Assembly (NCBI GenBank): GCA_015059945.1
Contig: SUZJ01000003.1
Span: 124,001 to 188,000, forward strand
Length of the DNA stretch: 64,000 nt
Direction: 5' to 3'
From: Rikenellaceae bacterium
Lineage (GTDB): Bacteria > Bacteroidota > Bacteroidia > Bacteroidales > Rikenellaceae
Positions 33,404 through 41,412 of this stretch are shown here, piece by piece. Under the pieces are notes generated by a model. It had not been told where the DNA came from. It did no database searches and was given only the letters and a program-made list of their open reading frames with translations. The first letter of the stretch is position 1. The number at the start of each line of letters is the position of its first letter. The translations under genes and the position numbers were made by a program.

Positions 33404-34963
33404 CTGCGGTGGGTAGTCGAGCGTGTAGTGCAGACCGACGCTCTCTTTCAGGGCCTGGGCCTGCTTGATGATGAGGTAGCCCACCTCTATCAGGTTGCGC
33501 AGCTCGCACAGCTCTACGTTGATGCGGCTCTTCTGGTAGAGCTCCTCGGTCTCGCGATATATTATCTCCATCCTTCGCAGAGCCCTCTCCAATCGCAGGT
33601 TAGAGCGCACGATGCCCACATAGTAGCTCATAATCTGCTGCATCTCTTTGTAGTTCTGGGTGATGAGAATCATCTCCTCGGTAGCCACCATTCCGTCGTC
33701 GTTCCAGTCGGGTATGCGCTCCTCGACCTCCAACGAGGGCAGTAGCTCGATAGAGTGACGTGCCGCGGCCTGGGCATATACCACCGCCTCGATGAGCGAG
33801 TTGCTGGCCAGTCGGTTGGCTCCGTGCAGACCCGTACACGAACTCTCGCCCAGAGCGTAGAGCCTATGGATGGTGCTCTGGCCATTGAGGTCTACCTTTA
33901 TGCCGCCACAGCAGTAGTGGGCCGCAGGGGTTACGGGTATCATATCTTTGGTGATGTCGATACCCACCGACAGGCACTTCTGGTATATATTGGGGAACGA
34001 GCGAATGGTCTCGTCGGCATCTTTGTGGGTAACGTCTAAGTAGAGGTGCTCGGCACCGCTAATCTTCATCTCGTGGTCTACACAACGGGCCACCACATCT
34101 CTGGGGGCCAAAGAGCCCATAGGGTGGTACTTGTGCATAAACTCCTGACCATTGGGCAGCTTCAATATAGCTCCATAGCCTCGCATAGCCTCGGTAATGA
34201 GGAAAGCAGGTCTCTCTCCAGGGTTGTAGAGCGTAGTGGGGTGGAACTGTATGAAGGCCATATTCTCAATGATACCCTTTGCGCGGTGTACCATAGCAAT
34301 ACCGTCGCCCGTAGCCACCTTGGGGTTAGTGGTGGTGTGGTAGAGGTTGCCTACGCCACCGGTGCTTACCACCGTAACCTTCGAAAGGATGGTGTAGACC
34401 TTGTCGCGCTTGATGTCCAAAACGTAGGCTCCGTAGCACTCGATGTCGTCCATATGGCGGTTTACCTCGCGCCCCAGGTGGTGCTGAGTGAGTATGTCTA
34501 CGGCAAAGTGGTGCTCCAAGATGTCGATATTGCGGTGGCGCTTGACGGCACTGACCAGCGCACGCTCAATCTCGGCCCCTGTGAGGTCTTGGTGGTGGAG
34601 TATGCGGTGCTCGGTGTGGCCACCCTCGCGGTGGAGCGAGTAGCGCCCATCGCTGCTCTTGTCAAAGCGGGTACCCCACCTGATGAGCTCCTTGATACCC
34701 TCGGGGGCTCCGCAAACCACCTGCCTTACGGCCTGCTCATCGCACTTGCCTGCGCCACAAACCAGCGTATCTTGGATGTGCTTGTCGAAGGTGTCGGGTG
34801 GGTAGGTAACACAGCAGATGCCACCCTGAGCGTAGTTGGTGTTACACTCGTTCAGCTCGCCCTTGGTAACAATAGTAACGTGCCCCTTATCGGCCGCTTT
34901 GAGGGCGAATGTGAGCCCTGCAACGCCACTGCCTATAACCAAAAAATCGGTCCTTTTTTTCAT
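33398..34963 (-). CDS. nadB: L-aspartate oxidase
   Basis: NadB oxidises aspartate to iminoaspartate, the first step of de novo NAD synthesis; in anaerobes it can use fumarate. The 521-residue protein starts MKKRTDFLVIGSGVAGL (FAD-binding GxGxxG). It has the succinate-dehydrogenase-like segments NYAQGGI, HREGGHTEHRILH, FIQFHPTTLY and APRDVVARC, then CTGLHGANRLASNSLIEA. The start at 34963 is preferred to the in-frame 35020, which gives a non-conserved basic extension. nadA and nadC are not in the window. A perfect 20-bp palindrome lies in its leader (34993-35012). Confidence 0.95.
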   Translation of the reverse strand: MKKRTDFLVIGSGVAGLTFALKAADKGHVTIVTKGELNECNTNYAQGGICCVTYPPDTFDKHIQDTLVCGAGKCDEQAVRQVVCGAPEGIKELIRWGTRFDKSSDGRYSLHREGGHTEHRILHHQDLTGAEIERALVSAVKRHRNIDILEHHFAVDILTQHHLGREVNRHMDDIECYGAYVLDIKRDKVYTILSKVTVVSTGGVGNLYHTTTNPKVATGDGIAMVHRAKGIIENMAFIQFHPTTLYNPGERPAFLITEAMRGYGAILKLPNGQEFMHKYHPMGSLAPRDVVARCVDHEMKISGAEHLYLDVTHKDADETIRSFPNIYQKCLSVGIDITKDMIPVTPAAHYCCGGIKVDLNGQSTIHRLYALGESSCTGLHGANRLASNSLIEAVVYAQAAARHSIELLPSLEVEERIPDWNDDGMVATEEMILITQNYKEMQQIMSYYVGIVRSNLRLERALRRMEIIYRETEELYQKSRINVELCELRNLIEVGYLIIKQAQALKESVGLHYTLDYPPQS

Positions 34964-34992
34964 CTTGTGCTTGTTAATTCTGCGCCTTTGGT

Positions 34993-35012
34993 TATTCTTC
35001 TGATGAAGAATA
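34993..35012 (-). promoter_or_regulatory. Perfect palindrome in the nadB leader
   Basis: TATTCTTC-N4-GAAGAATA is a perfect 8-bp inverted repeat 30 bases upstream of nadB and just downstream of its promoter. It could be an operator or an RNA hairpin; the binding factor is unknown. Confidence 0.45.
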
Positions 35013-35027
35013 GTTCGCATAATGTGG

Positions 35028-35035
35028 CAAAAGTA
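35028..35035 (-). promoter_or_regulatory. nadB promoter -7 element
   Basis: TACTTTTG on the minus strand matches TAnnTTTG. It places the transcription start near 35021. Confidence 0.6.
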
Positions 35036-35076
35036 CGAAAGAAATTGCTAATTTCGCCTATCGAAACCGATTTTTA

Positions 35077-36027
35077 ATGACCAAGCCCGCCAAACATACC
35101 GCCACCGAGTCCCCTACTCTACCCCCTCCAAGCCCCGAATGGGCCACCGAGATTGAGGAGTGGCAGGTGTTTTTGCGCCTCGGCAAGTCGATGTCCGACA
35201 ATACCCTAAAAAGCTATGGGCGTGATGTTTACACCTTTGGTCAGTGGGCCACCGACAAAGGGCTGTCCCCCCTCGATGTTGGGCGCAAAGATATAGAGGC
35301 CTACATCGACTTTTCGGCCCGCGAGCGAGGCCTTAGTGTCAACTCTCAGGCCCGCCTGTTGTGTGCCCTGCGCTCGCTATACGACCATCTGGTGGCCGAC
35401 CGCCGTCTGGCCTCGTCGCCCTTGGAGGGGATACAGGGGCCCAAGACCGAGCGACACCTGCCCGATGTGCTCACGACCGACGAGATTGACCGAGCCATAG
35501 CCGCCATAGATGTGAGCCGCCCCACGGGCCACCGCGACCGAGCCATCTTCGAGATGCTTTACAGCTGCGGACTGAGGGCATCAGAGCTGACAGCCCTCAA
35601 CATCGACAACCTCTATACCGACGAGCAGGTTGTGCGCATTGTGGGCAAGGGCAACAAGCAGCGACTTGTCCCGCTGAGCCCCGAGGCGTTGCGCCAACTG
35701 AAACTCTACCTTTCGACCCGCCCCCAGTTTGCAACCCAAGCGAGTCAGGGGGCTCTGTTCGTAAACCAGCGTGGCGGAAGGTTGAGCCGTATGAGTGTCT
35801 TTAACATTGTGTGTAAAGCCGTTAGCGATGCGGGCATCAACAAAGAGATTTCGCCCCACACCCTGCGCCACAGCTTTGCCACCCACCTATTGGAGGGCGG
35901 AGCGAGCATCCGACAAGTGCAACAGCTGCTGGGCCACGAGAGCATCACCACCACCGAAATATACACCCATCTCGACCGTCGTCACCTCCACCAAGCCATA
36001 GGGGACTATTTGAGAATTGAAAATTGA
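35077..36027 (+). CDS. xerD: Tyrosine recombinase XerD/XerC type
   Basis: The 316-residue recombinase probably resolves chromosome dimers at dif. The N-terminal SAM-like core-binding domain spans about 22-110. The catalytic domain follows with Arg in CGLRASELTAL, Lys in GKGNKQRLVPL, HTLRHSFATHL, His in LLGHESI and the nucleophile Tyr in TTEIYTHL. No phage or integron genes surround it, so a housekeeping Xer is more likely than a mobile-element integrase. The final codons (RIEN) and the TGA stop are read from the first units of a 7-bp repeat array. It is divergent from nadB. Confidence 0.92.
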   Translation: MTKPAKHTATESPTLPPPSPEWATEIEEWQVFLRLGKSMSDNTLKSYGRDVYTFGQWATDKGLSPLDVGRKDIEAYIDFSARERGLSVNSQARLLCALRSLYDHLVADRRLASSPLEGIQGPKTERHLPDVLTTDEIDRAIAAIDVSRPTGHRDRAIFEMLYSCGLRASELTALNIDNLYTDEQVVRIVGKGNKQRLVPLSPEALRQLKLYLSTRPQFATQASQGALFVNQRGGRLSRMSVFNIVCKAVSDAGINKEISPHTLRHSFATHLLEGGASIRQVQQLLGHESITTTEIYTHLDRRHLHQAIGDYLRIEN

Positions 36028-36196
36028 AAATTCACACACGCCCCCGCCCTTCGGGCACCCCCTCTAACTTAGAGGGGGAATAATCCTAAAACTCTTATAA
36101 CTCCTATCGCTCCTATATTCCTTAAAGTCCTTAAAGGCCTTAATATCCTTAATAATCCTCAATTTTCAACTTTCAATTTTCAATTTTCAATTCAAA
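36012..36196 (+). repeat. Ordered mosaic: 7-mers, two-hairpin element, 9-mers, 7-mers before ileS
   Basis: TTGAAAA units (36012-36031) contain the xerD stop. The two-hairpin element follows at 36033-36080, with a GCCC-TT-CGGGC-type arm and the CCCCCTCTAA/TTAGAGGGGG arm at 36058-36078. Seven clean 9-mers run from 36085 to 36147 (CCTAAAACT, CTTATAACT, CCTATCGCT, CCTATATTC, CTTAAAGTC, CTTAAAGGC, CTTAATATC). Reverse-oriented heptamers (36159-36194) end at the ileS promoter. Confidence 0.85.
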
Positions 36197-36200
36197 TCTC

Positions 36201-36208
36201 TATCTTTG
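36201..36208 (+). promoter_or_regulatory. ileS promoter -7 element
   Basis: TATCTTTG lies directly after the heptamer array and is preceded by CAATTCAAAT, the same context as at the LptF/G promoter (24295). Confidence 0.65.
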
Positions 36209-36244
36209 TGGGTTAAACGACAAATCAAACACAAACATACAGCT

Positions 36245-39200
36245 ATGAGCAGCAACAAATTCAACGAATACAAGGGTCTCGACCTGCCCGAGGTGGGCAA
36301 CGAAATCCTCAAAAAGTGGGACACCGACGACACGTTCCACAAGAGTATCTCTATGCGCGAAGGCTCGCCTACCTTCGTATTCTACGAGGGCCCACCCTCG
36401 GCTAACGGTATGCCCGGTATCCACCACGTAATGGCACGTACACTGAAAGATGTAATCTGCCGCTACAAAACCCAAAATGGTTACCTCGTACACCGCAAAG
36501 CCGGTTGGGATACCCACGGTCTGCCCGTCGAGCTGGGCGTAGAGAAGAAACTCGGTATTCGCAAAGAGGATGTAGGCACCAAAATCTCTATCGAAGATTA
36601 CAACCGCACTTGTCGCGAGTCGGTGATGGAGTTTACCGGCGTGTGGGAGCAGCTCACCCGTCAGATGGGCTACTGGGTTAATATGGACGACCCCTACATC
36701 ACCTACGACAACAAATATATCGAAACCCTCTGGTGGATGCTCAAACAGCTCTACGACAAGGGGCTGCTCTATAAGGGCTTTACCATTCAGCCCTACTCGC
36801 CCGCAGCAGGTACCGGTCTGTCTAACCACGAGCTCAACCAGCCCGGTTGCTACCGCGATGTTAAGGACACCACTTGTACCGCACAGTTCAAGGTAGTTCG
36901 CAACGCCCAGAGCGAGAAGCTCTATGAGGGTGTAGAGGGCGACCTGTACATAATGGCGTGGACCACCACCCCCTGGACCCTGCCATCGAACACCGCCCTG
37001 GCTGTTGGCCCCAACATTGACTATGTGAAGGTACACTGCGAGAATCCCTACACTGCCATAAAACAGACCGTAATCGTAGCCAAAGAGTTGGTGGGCAGCT
37101 ACTTCACCAAGAAGATGGAGGGCACCTTCACCGTAGAGGAGAGGCTGTGGAAGGGCAGCGAGTTGGAGGGTGTTCGTTACGAGCAACTCATCCCCTGGAT
37201 TAAGCCTATCGAGAGCCTGGGCGATGCGTTCCGCGTGATTGCAGGCGACTACGTAAGCACCTCTGACGGTACGGGTATTGTTCACATTGCCCCCACCTTT
37301 GGTGCCGATGACGACAGGGTTGGTAAACAGGCAGGCATTGCCCCTATGCTGCTCGTTGACAAGGCAGGCAAGCACCAGCCTATGGTCGATAAGACGGGTA
37401 AGTTCTTCCTGATGGAGGACTTGGATGCCGACTATGTTGCCAAGTATGTCGATGCCGAGGCTTATGGCCAGTGGGAGGGCAGGTTTGTGAAGAACGCCTA
37501 CGACGACAAGCTGACCGATGCCGACTCGACACTCGATATCGACATTGCCGTAACCCTCAAGGCCGAGAACAAAGTATTCAAGATTGAGAAACATACCCAC
37601 AACTATCCCCACTGCTGGCGTACCGACAAGCCCGTATTGTACTATCCTCTGGACTCGTGGTTCATCCGCACCACCGCAGTTAAGGATAGGCTCATCGAGC
37701 TGAACAAGACCATCAACTGGAAGCCCGAGTCGACCGGTAGCGGTAGGTTTGGCCGTTGGTTGGAGGGCCTGGTAGACTGGAACCTCTCGCGTAGCCGCTT
37801 CTGGGGTACTCCCCTGCCCGTATGGGCCACCGAGGACTACTCGGAGATGAAGTGTATCGGCTCGATTGAGGAGCTGAAAGCCGAAGTCGAGAAGTCGGTT
37901 GCCGCAGGCCTGATGAGCGAGAACCCCTATGCCGACTTTGTTGTGGGCGACTATTCGAAAGAGAACTACGACAAGGTAGACCTCCACAGGCCCTATGTCG
38001 ATAATATCATACTCGTTTCGAGCAAGGGCGAGCCTATGCGCCGCGAGAGCGACCTGATTGACGTATGGTTCGATAGCGGTGCTATGCCCTACGCACAGGT
38101 ACACTACCCATTCGAGATGAGCCAAGAGGAGTTCTTAAAGGTTTACCCTGCCGACTTTATTGCCGAGGGTGTTGACCAGACCCGTGGTTGGTTCTACACT
38201 CTCCACGCACTGGCAACAATGCTGTTCGACAGCGTGGCATTCAAGAATATCATCTCCAACGGTCTGGTGCTCGACAAAAATGGCAACAAGATGTCCAAAC
38301 GTCTGGGCAATGCCGTAGACCCATTTGAGGTTATGGACAAATATGGCCCCGACGCCACAAGGTGGTATATGATTAGCAACTCGCAGCCTTGGGACAACCT
38401 CAAATTCGACGTTGATGGCGTAGATGAGGTGCGTCGCAAATACTTCGGCACACTCTACAATACCTATGGTTTCTTTGCCCTGTATGCCAACGTAGACGGT
38501 TTCTCTGGCAAGGAGGCCGAGGTACCCGTAGAGCAGAGGCCCGAGATTGACCGCTGGATATTGTCTACCCTCAACTCGCTGATTAAAGAGGTAAGCGAGC
38601 GACTCAACGACTACGACCCCACCCCCGCAGCAAGGGCTATACAGGAGTTTGTGGGCGAGAACTTGTCGAACTGGTACGTAAGGCTCAACCGCAAGCGCTT
38701 CTGGGGTGGCCAGATGACCACCGACAAACTGGCAGCCTACCAGACTCTCTACACCTGCTTGGAGGTTGTGGCACAGCTGTCGGCACCCTTTGCACCCTTC
38801 TTCAGCGAGAGGTTGTTCAGCGACCTCAATGCTATCAGCGGCCGCCACGAGGGCTCGGTTCACCTGAACCTCTTCCCCACCTACGACGAGGCACTCATCG
38901 ACCGCGACTTGGAGGAGATGATGGCTCTGGCTCAGAAGAGCTCGTCGATGGTACTCGCCCTGCGCCGCAAGGTGGGTATCAAGGTGCGCCAGCCACTCAC
39001 CAAGGTTATCATCCCCATCCTCGATGCCGATATGGGCCGCCGCTTGGAGGCTGTGAAGGCTCTGATTATGGGCGAGGTGAATGTTAAAGATATCGAGCTC
39101 ATTAGCGATACTACCGGTCTGATTACCAAGCGCATTAAGCCCAACTTCAAGACTCTGGGCCCACGCTATGGCAAGCAGATGAAACAGATTGCCGCACTGG

Positions 39201-39652
39201 TTGCAAGCTGGTCGCAGGCCGAGATTGCAAAGGTCGAGGCTGCCGACGAGTTTACCATCACCGTTGATGGCCAGGAGTTGAGCGTATGCCGTGGCGACTT
39301 CGACATCACCTCGGAGGATATGCCCGGTTGGCTGGTAGCCTCGGAGGGTAAGCTGACCGTAGCGCTCGACGTTACTGTTACCGACGAGCTGCGCCGCGAG
39401 GGTATTGCCCGCGAGCTGGTAAACCGCATCCAGAATGCACGTAAGGATAGTGGCTTGGAGGTTACCGACCGCATTGTGGTAGAAATTGAGAACAAGGTGG
39501 CCTTGGCCGAGGCTCTGGCACAATATGGCGACTACGTAGGCCAGCAGACTCTGGCTGTGAAGGTATCGCTTGTAACCGAGCCACAGGGTACGTTTGTCAT
39601 CAATAGCGACCTCGACGACGAGCCCCTCACCTTCGCCATCACCAAGGCCTAA
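36245..39652 (+). CDS. ileS: Isoleucyl-tRNA synthetase
   Basis: The 1135-residue class I synthetase attaches isoleucine to tRNA-Ile. The start at 36245 gives MSSNKFNEYKGLDLPEV; the longer frame from 36206 begins inside the promoter. The HIGH-like motif lies in PSANGMPGIHHVMAR. The CP1 editing domain follows (TTTPWTLPSNTALAVG; DGTGIVHIAPTFGADD), the KMSKS motif is NKMSKRLGN, and the anticodon-binding and C-terminal domains complete it. The length and lack of a C-terminal zinc-finger pattern fit the eukaryote-like IleRS type, which is often mupirocin-tolerant; that is an inference from family type. It is monocistronic with its own promoter and terminator. Confidence 0.97.
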   Translation: MSSNKFNEYKGLDLPEVGNEILKKWDTDDTFHKSISMREGSPTFVFYEGPPSANGMPGIHHVMARTLKDVICRYKTQNGYLVHRKAGWDTHGLPVELGVEKKLGIRKEDVGTKISIEDYNRTCRESVMEFTGVWEQLTRQMGYWVNMDDPYITYDNKYIETLWWMLKQLYDKGLLYKGFTIQPYSPAAGTGLSNHELNQPGCYRDVKDTTCTAQFKVVRNAQSEKLYEGVEGDLYIMAWTTTPWTLPSNTALAVGPNIDYVKVHCENPYTAIKQTVIVAKELVGSYFTKKMEGTFTVEERLWKGSELEGVRYEQLIPWIKPIESLGDAFRVIAGDYVSTSDGTGIVHIAPTFGADDDRVGKQAGIAPMLLVDKAGKHQPMVDKTGKFFLMEDLDADYVAKYVDAEAYGQWEGRFVKNAYDDKLTDADSTLDIDIAVTLKAENKVFKIEKHTHNYPHCWRTDKPVLYYPLDSWFIRTTAVKDRLIELNKTINWKPESTGSGRFGRWLEGLVDWNLSRSRFWGTPLPVWATEDYSEMKCIGSIEELKAEVEKSVAAGLMSENPYADFVVGDYSKENYDKVDLHRPYVDNIILVSSKGEPMRRESDLIDVWFDSGAMPYAQVHYPFEMSQEEFLKVYPADFIAEGVDQTRGWFYTLHALATMLFDSVAFKNIISNGLVLDKNGNKMSKRLGNAVDPFEVMDKYGPDATRWYMISNSQPWDNLKFDVDGVDEVRRKYFGTLYNTYGFFALYANVDGFSGKEAEVPVEQRPEIDRWILSTLNSLIKEVSERLNDYDPTPAARAIQEFVGENLSNWYVRLNRKRFWGGQMTTDKLAAYQTLYTCLEVVAQLSAPFAPFFSERLFSDLNAISGRHEGSVHLNLFPTYDEALIDRDLEEMMALAQKSSSMVLALRRKVGIKVRQPLTKVIIPILDADMGRRLEAVKALIMGEVNVKDIELISDTTGLITKRIKPNFKTLGPRYGKQMKQIAALVASWSQAEIAKVEAADEFTITVDGQELSVCRGDFDITSEDMPGWLVASEGKLTVALDVTVTDELRREGIARELVNRIQNARKDSGLEVTDRIVVEIENKVALAEALAQYGDYVGQQTLAVKVSLVTEPQGTFVINSDLDDEPLTFAITKA

Positions 39653-39667
39653 CCCACTTAGGCAGGA

Positions 39668-39714
39668 CAAAAGCAAAGCCGCAACCCTTTTTGGGGGTTG
39701 CGGCTTTGCTTTTG
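39668..39714 (+). terminator. ileS terminator
   Basis: A 20-bp perfect stem (CAAAAGCAAAGCCGCAACCC at 39668-39687 with its complement at 39695-39714) has a 7-base loop. The T tract is part of the stem end. Confidence 0.8.
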
Positions 39715-39979
39715 TCAACTCTACGGCTACTATTTCAACGTCAGTTTCGCCAGTTATAACGCACTGATTTTTAGCCCAAACCACCCCTCAAAGAGCCTTG
39801 CTCTTTGACCAAGTCCCCCTTTGTCAAAGGGGGATTTAGGGGGAATGTATAAGTTTGTCGGTCTGCGAAGCAGACTTGGGCTTTCGTAGAAAGCCTTAAT
39901 GTATGTTTGGCGAATTGGCGCACTTAAAATATCATTGATTAACAACAACTCTCTTTGCGCCAAATTCGCCAAATACACA
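39715..39979. repeat. Hairpin-dense intergenic region between ileS and nfnB
   Basis: No gene is seen. Hairpins in succession are CAAAGAGC/GCTCTTTG, CCCCCTTTG/CAAAGGGGG-like, GTCTGC-GAA-GCAGAC and GGCTTTC-GTA-GAAAGCC. They are followed by a 24-25-bp imperfect inverted repeat (39899-39922 and 39956-39980) around a 33-bp spacer, whose right end touches the nfnB stop. The CCCCC-TTTGTCAAAGGGGG element resembles a palindrome common in Bacteroidetes genomes. Confidence 0.65.
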
Positions 39980-41362
39980 TTATTTGAGGTAGTCGTGGAT
40001 GGCTTTGGCAGCCTTACGGCCTGCACCCATAGCCAAGATAACGGTTGCTGCACCCGTTACAGCGTCGCCACCTGCAAAGACACCCTTACGAGTGGTTGCG
40101 CCCTCCTCGGTAGCCACCAGACAGCCCCTGCGATTACGCTCCAAGCCCTCTGTGGTCGAAGCAATCAGGGGGTTAGGCGAGGTACCAAGTGCCATAATAA
40201 CGGTATCGCACTCAATCTCGAACTCCGAGCCGGGGACCTCCACTGGCGAGCGACGGCCCGAAGCATCGGGCTCGCCAAGCTCCATACGCACGCACCTGAG
40301 TGCCTTAACCCAACCCTTCTCGTCGCCCACTACGGCCACAGGGTTGGTGAGCATTGCAAACTGAATACCCTCCTCCTTGGCGTGGTGTACCTCCTCAACT
40401 CGTGCGGGCAGCTCGGCCTCCGAGCGACGGTAGACAATATAGGCATCGGCACCCAGACGTTTGGCCGAGCGCACAGCATCCATTGCCACGTTACCACCAC
40501 CAACTACGGCCACCTTCTGGCCACGCCTTACGGGGGTGTCGTTCTCCTCGGGGGCAAAAGCACCCATCAGGTTGATACGGGTCAGGAACTCGTTGGCCGA
40601 GAATACACCATTGAGGTTCTCGCCCTCGATGCCCATAAACTTGGGCAGACCTGCGCCCGAGCCTACGAATACTGCATCAAAGCCCTCCTCATCCATCAGG
40701 CTGTCGATAGTTACGGTACGGCCTACGATGATGTTCTTCTCGAACTTAACGCCCAAGCGGGCAACCTTCTCGATCTCTCTCTCCACGATACGCTCTTTGG
40801 GCAGACGGAACTCGGGGATGCCGTAGCTCAACACACCACCCAAGCGGTGCAGAGCCTCAAATACGGTAACCTCGTAGCCCAGTTTGGCCAAGTCGGCAGC
40901 ACAAGCCAGACCGGCAGGGCCACTACCAACAACTGCCACCTTCTTGCCATTTTTCTCAATCTCGGGCACCTCTTTCGAGCCATTCTCCAACTGCCAGTCG
41001 CCCACAAAGCGCTCCAACTTACCGATAGCCACGGGCTCGTGTTTAACACCCAAGATGCACGAGCCTTCGCACTGGCTCTCCTGGGGGCACACGCGGCCGC
41101 AAATCGAGGGCAACAGCGAGTCCTCGGCAATGATCTGGGCAGCCATAGCATAGTCGCCCTCGCCAATGGCGGCAATGAAGTTGGGAATCTGGATACCCAC
41201 GGGGCAAGCACCTACACAACGAGGATTGCGACAGTGCAGACAGCGCGAAGCCTCCCTCTGTGCCTCCTCTACATTAAAGCCGTAGCATACCTCCTCAAAG
41301 TTGGCTGCACGTTTTGCAGGCTCTTGCTCCCTGACGGGGGTGCGTGAAATTATATTTGCCAT
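39980..41362 (-). CDS. nfnB: NfnB: FAD/Fe-S large subunit of electron-bifurcating transhydrogenase (GltD/GltA-like)
   Basis: The 460-residue flavoprotein has an N-terminal Fe-S domain (CLHCRNPRCVGACP, then CGRVCPQESQCEGSC). The FAD fold follows (VAVVGSGPAGLACAADL) with an NADPH Rossmann motif (VAVVGGGNVAMD) and a C-terminal FAD closure (GVFAGGDAVTGAATVILAMG). Homologues are often labelled homotetrameric glutamate synthase. Its position 50 bp after an NfnA homologue points to NfnAB, which couples NADH and reduced ferredoxin oxidation to NADP+ reduction. The reduced ferredoxin could come from korAB. No large glutamate-synthase subunit is adjacent. Confidence 0.85.
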   Translation of the reverse strand: MANIISRTPVREQEPAKRAANFEEVCYGFNVEEAQREASRCLHCRNPRCVGACPVGIQIPNFIAAIGEGDYAMAAQIIAEDSLLPSICGRVCPQESQCEGSCILGVKHEPVAIGKLERFVGDWQLENGSKEVPEIEKNGKKVAVVGSGPAGLACAADLAKLGYEVTVFEALHRLGGVLSYGIPEFRLPKERIVEREIEKVARLGVKFEKNIIVGRTVTIDSLMDEEGFDAVFVGSGAGLPKFMGIEGENLNGVFSANEFLTRINLMGAFAPEENDTPVRRGQKVAVVGGGNVAMDAVRSAKRLGADAYIVYRRSEAELPARVEEVHHAKEEGIQFAMLTNPVAVVGDEKGWVKALRCVRMELGEPDASGRRSPVEVPGSEFEIECDTVIMALGTSPNPLIASTTEGLERNRRGCLVATEEGATTRKGVFAGGDAVTGAATVILAMGAGRKAAKAIHDYLK

Positions 41363-41412
41363 AATCTTATCTTCTTTCTCTCTATAAGGTTCAACACTCT
41401 ATCTACATAACT

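Noticed and set aside
35077-36027. xerD as the integrase of a mobile element
   Set aside because: No attachment repeats, tRNA target, phage or conjugation genes adjoin it; the flanks are nadB and ileS.
36200-38125. 641-codon antisense frame opposite ileS
   Set aside because: Codon-aligned shadow of a strongly conserved synthetase gene; no independent features.
39980-41362. Glutamate synthase small subunit (GltD)
   Set aside because: No large GltB subunit is adjacent, and the gene pairs with an NfnA-type gene, so NfnB is the better call.
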